Position numbers and translations under genes: made by a program. This document shows, one piece after another, positions 48,501 to 57,500 of a DNA stretch of 64,000 bases. The number at the start of each line of letters is the position of its first letter. Positions within the stretch are counted from its first letter, which is position 1. Below the pieces are notes generated by a model. The model searched no databases and was not told the DNA's origin. It worked only from the letters and a program-made list of their open reading frames with translations. The DNA lies in contig JANQSJ010000008.1 of NCBI GenBank assembly GCA_028284065.1, positions 372,001 through 436,000 of the forward strand. Direction: 5' to 3'. This stretch comes from Parvularculaceae bacterium (GTDB lineage: Bacteria; Pseudomonadota; Alphaproteobacteria; Caulobacterales; Parvularculaceae).

Positions 48501-51500
48501 AGGTTTTCAATGTCCGTAAACGTATCGCCGGCGGCGTCGCCGCCGGACGTCGCGCCGGTCGACAGATTGACCGAAACCGCCGCGCCCGAGCCCGCATAGC
48601 TCGCCGTGTCGAGCCCGTCGCCGCCGTCGAGCGCGTCCGCGCCGGCGCCGCCCGTCAGAATGTCGACGCCCTCGCCGCCGAGGAGCGCGTCGTCGCCTTC
48701 GCGCCCGTCGAGGAAGTCGTCGCCGGCGCCGCCTTCGAGGCGGTTGACGCCGCTGTCGCCGGTCAGCGTATCGGAGCCGTTGAAGCCGATGACGTTTTCG
48801 ATTTCGAGAAGGACGTCGCCTTGCGCGTCGCCGCCAAGGCCGGTGCCGTCCTGAAGATTGACGTTCACGCCGGCGTTGGAGCCGGTGTAATCAGCCGTGT
48901 CCGACCCTTCGCCGCCGCGCAGGGTGTCGCGGAAGCCGCCGCCGGCGAGAATGTCGTCGCCGTCGCCGCCCTCCAGCGAGTTCTCGTCGCCGTCGCCGCG
49001 CAGGGTGTCGTCGAAGTCGGAGCCGATGAGCCCCTCAATGTCAGTGAGCGTATCGCCGTCGGCGTCGCCGCCTGACGCCGTTCCCGCGCCAAGGTCGACA
49101 TTCACGCCGGCGCCGGACTCGCTATAGTCGGCGATGTCGAAATCGCCGCCGCCGTCGAGAACGTCGGCCCCGCCGCGGCCCGCCAACACATCATCGTCGG
49201 CGCCGCCTTCGAGCGTTTCCGCGCCGCCGGCCCCCGACAGGACGTCGGCGCGATCCGAGCCGATGACGCGTTCGATGGACGTAAGCGTATCGCCAGCGGC
49301 GTCGCCGCCGGAGCCAAGGCCCGCCGCAAGATCGACGTTCACCGCAAGCGCCGACTGTCCGTAGTCAGCCGTGTCGTCGCCCTCGCCGCCGTCGAGCGCG
49401 TCCGCGCCGGCGCCGCCGTTGAGGGTATCCGCGCCCTCGCCGCCAATGAGCGCGTCGGCGCCGTCGCGGCCTGACAGAACATCCGCGCCTTCGCCGCCTT
49501 CAAGCCGGTTCGCCTCCGCATCGCCGGAGAGAATGTCATCCTGGTCCGTGCCGATGACGTTCTCGATGCTGATAAGCGCATCGCCATCCGCGTCGCCGCC
49601 GGACGCGGAGCCAGCGTCCAGATCGACGTTCACCGCGCCGGCCAGAGATCCCGAATAATCGGCCGTGTCCGACCCAGCGCCACCGTCGAGCGTATCGCCG
49701 CCTGCGCCGCCGACGAGCGTGTCCGCGCCGCCGGCTCCTTCAAGCCGGTTGACGCCGCCATCGCCGGTGAGGGAGTCGGCTTGGTCCGATCCAAGAATGT
49801 TCTCAAACCCGTCGATAGTGTCGCCGTCGGCGTCGCCGCCCGACGCGCTCGCCGAAGAGAGATCGACGGTGACGCCAACGCTCGACCCCGCGTAGGAGAC
49901 CGTGTCCGCGCCAGCGCCGCCGATAAGGCTGTCCGCGCCTTCGCCGCCGCGCACGGTATCGTCCTGATCGCCGCCGTCGAGCGTATCGTCGCCGCCGCGG
50001 CCGTCGAGGACGTCCGCGCCGCCAAAGCCGCGCAGGACGTTCGCCGCGCCGTCGCCGGCGAGCGTGTCGCCCTGGGCCGTGCCGTCAATGTTCTCCACAT
50101 TGAGCAGGCTGTCGCCAGTGGCGTCGCCGCCCGTCGCCTCGCCGGAGTTCAAGTCGACGTTCACGGACTGGCTGGAGCCGGCGTAAGATGCGGTGTCCGA
50201 GCCTTCGCCGCCGTCGAGCGTGTCCGCCTCGCCGCCGCCAATGAGGAGATCGTCTCCTGCGCCGCCGACAAGCGTGTCGGCGCCGTCGCCGCCTTCCAGC
50301 GTGTCCGCGCCGCCGCGGCCTTCGAGGCGGTTGCCTTCCAGATCGCCGACAAGGGAATCCCCCGCCGATCCGCCGAAGAGATTCTCGATGTCGATGAGCA
50401 CATCGCCCGCGGCCGCGCCGCCGAAGACGCCGGCGTCAAGGTCGATATCGACCTGCGTCGTCTCGGCCGAGTAGTCGGCCGTGTCGGACCCAAGGCCGCC
50501 ATCAAGCGTATCGTCGCCGCCGCCGCCCGCCAGCAGATCGTCGCCGCCGCCGCCCGACAGAGAATTCTCCAGCGCGTCGCCAGTGAGGGTGTCGTTCCCG
50601 CCCGAACCTTCGATATTCTCAAAGTTCGAGAGCTGATCGTTTTCCGCGTCCGCGCCGCCGATGACGCCGGACGTCAGATTGACCGAGACCGCGCCCGCCG
50701 ACGAGGCGTAGGAAACCGTGTCGACGCCGTCGCCGCCGTCGAGCGTGTCCGCGCCGACGCCGCCCTCGACCGTGTCGTCGCCGAAGCCACCGCTGAGGGC
50801 GTTGGCGCCGGCGTCGCCGATGATGACGTCGTTAAGGGCGGAGCCCGTAACGTTCTCTATGCCGATGAATACGTCGCCTTCCGCGTCGCCGCCCGTGGCC
50901 GAGCCGATCAGCAGGGAGACGGAAACAGGTCCGGCCGCGCCGGTGTAATCCACAAGGTCGACGCCGACGCCGCCGTCGAGCGTATCGCGCCCGGCGCCGC
51001 CGACAAGCGTATCGTTGCCGAGCTCGCCTGCGAGCGAATCATCGCCGCCTGCCCCCGAGATGAGGTCGGCGCCAAGTCCGCCCTCGATGATGTTGACGCC
51101 GTCATCGCCCGAAAGGGTGTCGCCAAAGCTGGAGCCGATGAGTCCTTCGACGTTAACGACGACGTCGCCCGCCGCCGAACCGCCGAGGAACACATTGTTG
51201 AGGAGGTCGATCTCCACCGCGTCGGCGCTGTTCGCGTAGCTCGCCCGGTCGAAGTCGTCGCCGCCGTCGATGGAGTCCGCGCCAAGGCCGCCTTCAAGGA
51301 CATCCTGCCCGGCCCCGCCTTCGAGCGTGTCGTCGCCGCCGCGGCCAAGCAGGAGGTCGGCGCCTTCGCCGCCCTGGATGAGGTTCGCCTGGCCGCCGCC
51401 GGCGATGGTGTCGCCGCCGATCGACCCGATAACGTTTTCTATGCCGTCATAACTGTCGAACTGGGCGTCGCCGCCTGCGCCGACGCCGGAATCGAGATCG

Positions 51501-54500
51501 ACATTCACCGACCCGCCGGATGCGGAATAATCGACCGTGTCGACGCCCGCGCCGCCGATTAGTTCGTCTGCGCCGCCGAGCCCGATCAGCGTGTCGTCGC
51601 CATCGGCGCCGGTGAGGCGGTTCGAGCCGCCATCTCCGGTGAGCGTGTCGTTGAAGTCCGAGCCGCGCAGCGCCTCGACGCCGTTATAGGTGTCGCCGGC
51701 GGCGGTGCCGAACTGACCGAGATTGGCGGTGAGATCGACATTCACCGCAACGCCTGAATCCGCGTAGTTCGCCTCGTCAACGCCTGCGCCGCCGATGAGT
51801 TCGTCCGCGCCCTCGCCGCCGATCAGCGTGTCGTCGCCGCCATCGCCCCTCAGCGTGTCCGCGCCGTCAAGGCCGCGCAGAACATCAGCCGCGCCGAGGC
51901 CCGCGAGGACATTGGCGTCGTTCGACCCTTCGAGCGTGTCCTGCTGGCCGGAACCTTCCGCGTTTTCAAACCCGCTGATGACGTCGCCATCCGCATCGCC
52001 GCCGGTCGCGGTATTCGTCTGGAGGCTGACCGATACGGCGTCGGCCGATCCGCGATAGCTGACCGTGTCGACGTCGTCGCCGCCCGCAAGCGTATCGCCG
52101 CCTGCCGCGCCCTCGATCGTGTCGTCGCCTTCGCCGCCGATAAGCTCATTGGCGCCGACATTGCCGACGAGGACGTCATCGCCTGCGGAGCCGATGGCGT
52201 TCTCGATGCTGATGAGCTGGTCGCCCTGCGCATCGCCGCCGATGCCGACGCCGAGCTGCAGGTCGATATCGACCGCCGCCGCGGACGTCGAATAATCCGC
52301 CGTGTCAAAGCCGCTTTCGCCGTCCATGACGTCGGCGCCCTCGCTGCCGAGAAGCGTATCGGCGTCCGCGCCGCCGAGAAGCGTATCCGCGCCGTCGCCG
52401 CCGTCAAGAATGTCGGCGCCCTGGCCGCCGCTCAACACGTTGGAGGCGGCTGACCCGAGAAGCGTGTCGTCAAAGGCCGACCCGGCGGCGTTTTCAATGT
52501 CGAAGAACTGGTCGCCGTCGGCATGGCCGCCCGTGGCGACATTGAGCGTCAGGTCGACGTTCACCGCCGCGCTCGACGTCGAATAGTCGACAGTGTCGAG
52601 ACCGGCGTCGCCGAACATGGAGTCCGCGCCCTCGCCGCCGATGAGAACGTCGTCGCCAAAGCCGCCGACAAGCGTGTCGTCGCCGGTTTCGCCGGCGAGG
52701 GTGTCGTCGCCAAGCCCACCGACGAGGCTGTTCTCGCCGGCGCCGCCTGTGATCGCATCGGAGAGGTTCGAGCCGATGACGTTCTCGATATCGAGATAGG
52801 TGTCGAACTGGGCGTCGCCGCCGGCGCCGACGCCGGTCAGCAGGTTGACCGTCACATCCGATCCGGATGCCGAGTAGTCGATGAGATCGATGCCGCCGCC
52901 GCCGATGAGCGCGTCGCCGCCGCCGAGGCCGATCAGCGTGTCCGCGCCGTCGCCGCCCACAAGCCTGTTGGCGCCGCCGTCGCCGGTGATGACGTCATCG
53001 CCGGCGGAGCCTTCGACATTTTCTATACTGATGAAAATGTCGCCTTCGGCCGTCCCGTTAAGGCCAATGCCCGTGGTGAGGTTGACGTCGACGCCGACAG
53101 CGCTGTCGACATAGCTCGCCGTATCCGACCCGCTTGACCCGTCGAGGGTGTCGAAGCCGAGCCCGCCGGTGAGGGTGTCGTCGCCGATGCCGCCGTCGAG
53201 CTCATCGTCGCCGCCGCGCCCGACAAGCACGTCGCCGGACGCGCCGCCGCGCAGGATGTTCGCATCGTCATCGCCGGACAGTGTGTCGTCGAAGTCGGAG
53301 CCTGTGACGTTTTCGATGGCGGACAGCGTATCCCCCGCGGCGTGGCCGCCCATGGCCATGCCGCTAAGGAGGTCGACGTTCACCGCATCATTCGAGCCTT
53401 CGTAGGAGGCGGTGTCGACGCCATCGCCGCCCCGCAGGTCGTCGCCGGCGGCGCCGCCTTCGAGAACGTCATCGCCGGCGTCGCCGAACAAGGTGTTTTG
53501 GCCGGCATTTCCCGACAGCGTATCGTCAAATCCGGAGCCGGACAGATTTTCAATCGACAGGAGCTGGTCGCCGTCGGCGTCGCCGCCAAGGCCGACGCCG
53601 CTGCCGAGATTGACGTTCACGCCCTGGTCGGAGCGCGCATATTCCGCCGTATCCGACCCAATGCCGCCTTCAAGCGTATCGGCGCCGACGCCGCCGTCGA
53701 GAACGTCATCGCCGTCAAGGCCCGTCAGCCTGTTCGCAGCCTCATCGCCGATGAGGGTATCGCCGAACGCCGAGCCGATTACGCTTTCGATGTCCGAAAA
53801 GACGTCGCCGTCCGCCGCGCCGCCGCTCGCGGTATTCGCCTGCAGATCGACGCGCACCGCCGCGGTCGATCCGGAATAGGTGATGGCGTCATCGCCGGTT
53901 CCGCCTTCCAGCACGTCCGCGCCAAGGCCGCCGCGCAGCGTATCGGCGCCGCCGCCGCCGATCAGCGTGTCGTCGCCGTCGCGGCCGTAAAGGGAATCAT
54001 CGCCGCTGGCGCCGGAAAGGACATTGGCGACGTCATCGCCGACAAGCGTATCCGCATTGTTGGAGCCGGTGAGGTTTTCGATCGATATGAGGACATCGCC
54101 CGCGGCGTCACCGCCCACAGCCGTTCCCGCCGTCAGATTGACGTCGACCCCAAGGGTTGAGGTCTGGTAGGTCGCGGTGTCGACGCCCGCGCCGCCGTCG
54201 AGAACATCGCCGCCCTCGCCGCCGTCAAGCGTGTCGTCGCCCGTCCCGCCGAGGAGCTCATCCGTCGCGAAGCCGCCAAGGAGCGCGTCGTCGCCGCCAA
54301 ACCCTTGCAGGGCGTTTGCGCCGAAACCGCCGATGATGACGTCATCAAACGCTGAGCCGAGCACGTCCTCCACATCGATGAGGCGGTCGCCCGCCGCGTC
54401 GCCGCCCAACCCGGTGCCGGAGACAAGGTCGATCGTGACGCCCTCGGACGATGCGGTATAGTCGACAATGTCCTGGCCAAGTCCGCCATCGATGATGTCC

Positions 54501-57500
54501 GCGCCGCCAAGGCCGGCGAGGCTGTCATTGCCGGCGCCGCCGATTATCTCGTTCGTCGCTTCCGAACCGATAAGGGTGTCGTTGGAGACGGTGCCTATAA
54601 CATTCTCGATACTGACGATAATATCGCCATCGGCCTCGCCGCCCGATGCTGTCTGGGCCGTCAGGTTCACGTTCACGGCGACCGCCGAGCCGTCATAGTC
54701 GACGGTGTCGACGCCTGCCCCGCCATCCATGAAATCAGCGCCGCCGCCGCCGCGAATGACGTCGTCGCCGCTCGATCCGAAAAGCGTATCGACGCCGTCG
54801 TCGCCGAGAAGCGTGTCACCGCCTGCGCCGCCAACAAGGAAGTTGTCATTGGCGTCGCCGATCAGCGCGTCGTTGAAGATTGAGCCCGTCGCGCCCTCGA
54901 CCTCGAAGAGGACGTCCCCGGAGGCGTCGCCGCCGGCGCCCGTTCCCGCCGCGAGATTTATGATGACGGCGCCCGTGGAGCCGCTGTAGTTCGCTATGTC
55001 AAACCCGTCGCCGCCGATGATGATGTCCGCGCCGCCCTCGCCGGACAGGGTGTCGTCGCCGTCGCGGCCTTCAAGCCGGTTGGCCGAGGCGTCGCCAACG
55101 ATCGAGTCGTTAAAGTCCGTACCGATAACGTTTTCGATGCCTGAAAAGACATCGCCGGTCGCGTCGCCGCCAGCGCCGAAGGAGAGCAGCAGGTTGACCT
55201 CGACCGCGCCGTCGCTGGTGCTGAAATCAATGGTGTCGACGCCCTCTCCGCCCTCAATCGTGTCCGCGCCGGCGCCGCCGAGGAGGAAATCGTTGCCGGC
55301 GAATCCGAGAAGCGCATTGTCGCCGTCATCGCCGAGAAGCGTGTCGGCGAAGTCGGACCCGCCGACGCTTTCAATGCTGGTGAGCGTATCGCCGTCAGCG
55401 TCGCCGCCCGTGGCCGACTGGGTGGACAGATCGACCCGGACCGCCGCGCTCGAACTCGAATAGTCCGCGCGGTCATTGCCCTCGCCGCCGGCGATGAGAT
55501 CGGCGCCAACGCCGCCAATCAGCACATCGTCGCCGGCCGCGCCGATAAGATCGTTCGAGCCGGCGTCGCCGATCAGCGTATCGGCGAAGGCGGTGCCGAT
55601 GAGGTTTTCGATATCGATCAGGACGTCTACGTCGCCGGCGTTTGACTGCGCGGTTTCATTCAGCAGATCGGCGCGAACGCCGGCCGTCAGGTCGTCGAAC
55701 GACGCGGTATCCTCGCCCGCGCCGCCTTCGATGCGATCTGCGCCGGCGCCGCCCTGCAGGACATCGTCGCCGCCGTCGCCTTGCAGGATGTCGTCGCCGT
55801 CGGCGCCGGCAAGCGTATCGTCGCCGTCGCCGCCGCGCAGGTCGTTGTCGGACGCATCGCCTGTTATGTCGTCGCTGAAGGTCGAGCCGATGACAGTTTC
55901 GAACTCGCTGACGATATCGCCCTCGGCGTCGCCGCCGACGCCAGCGCCACCGCCGACCTCAATGCGAACGGCGGCGTCGGACTCGCTGTAGTCGACGGTA
56001 TCGGCGCCAAGCCCGCCGATAAGCTCATCGGCGCCAGCGCCGCCGACAATGATATCGTCGCCTTCGCCGCCATCAATGCGGTTCTCATCGTCGCCGCCGG
56101 TCAGCGTATCGTCGACGGCCGAGCCGATGAGGTTTTCGATGCTGGTGAGCTCGTCGCCCGTCGCGTCGCCGCCGCCGGCGACGCCGGCGCCGAGATTGAC
56201 CAGGACGCCTGTGTCGGAGCCGGCATAGGACGCAGTGTCCGAACCGCCGCGGCCGTCTATCTCGTCAGCCCCGTCGCCGCCGATGAAGAGATTGTCGCCG
56301 CCGTCGCCAGCGAGCGTGTCGTCGAAGTCCGTCGCCTCCACGCCTTCGAACCCCGATATGGAGTCGCCGTCGGCGTAGCCGCCGCCAACCTCGCCCGACG
56401 CGAGATCCACGAGCACGGGCCTGCCGGAGATGCGGTAGGACAAAAGGTCTTCGCCGGCGCCGCCGGCGAGCGTATCGGCGCCAATCCCGGCGAACACCGT
56501 GTCGTCGCCTGCGCCAGCGTCAATCTCCGTACCCGGTGGATTTACCGGCAGAACAACAATCTGGTCCTCAGTCAACGAATCGACGAGGACCATATCCTCA
56601 GGAGACGTCACGAGCTTCTGCACAATCTGCGTGCTCGCTGTCGTGATCGCCGGATTGCCGGCGGCGTCGACGACGTCGTACTGAATGGTCAGCGTATTGG
56701 TGGCGAATATGCCGTTCTCGTCCGGCTCGCCGGTCGCGTCGGCGACCTGGTACCGGATCTGGGCGTTGAGGACGAACGGGTTCTCCGGATCGGCGTTAAA
56801 CTCATAGGTTCCGTTCGCCGAGCGGTCCGCATTCAGAACGGTCCATCCTTCGGGCAATCCGGAAATGGTCGCCGCGGTGGGCGTGAACCCTTCAAACGGA
56901 ATCTCGACGGTGACCTCGAACACGCGCGCCGTCGTGTCGGTCGGCGCGATCGCTTCGCTGTCGGCGAAGATGACGTCATCGGCGCCGGTGCCGCGCAACA
57001 CTTCAGTCGCCGACTGGGCCGCGAAGCTGTCATCGACGTCGGCGGGCTCCGTCGCCGTCGCGCCCTCGATAAGGAGGCCGCCGGACTCCGCCGGGCTCTC
57101 CGTCTCGCCGGTGATGCCAAAGAGGCGCACGGTGATGTCCGACACGCCGAGATCGAACAGGGAGGCGTTTTCCTCCACATTCGTCGCGGCGGCGGCCTGC
57201 TGTTCGTCGGCGCGCTTGGTCTCCGTCGCCTGGGCGAGGTTCTCGTCGACCTTGGCGCGCGTGACGACAGATTCGGAATCGCCGAGGAACTGGTCGACAT
57301 TGTTGAGATCGGCCGACGCCGGCTGCTCGATGATGATCTCCACCGGCACTTCGACGATTTCGATCTGGGTCTGCGGGGTCTCCGTCTCGCTGTTCCCCGC
57401 GATTTCTGGCTGAGAGGTGAGGTCGATTTCGATGATGTCGGTGGCGCGCACGTCGCCCACGGACGCCAGCAGCTCCTGGCCCGACACCGTACGCGAATTG

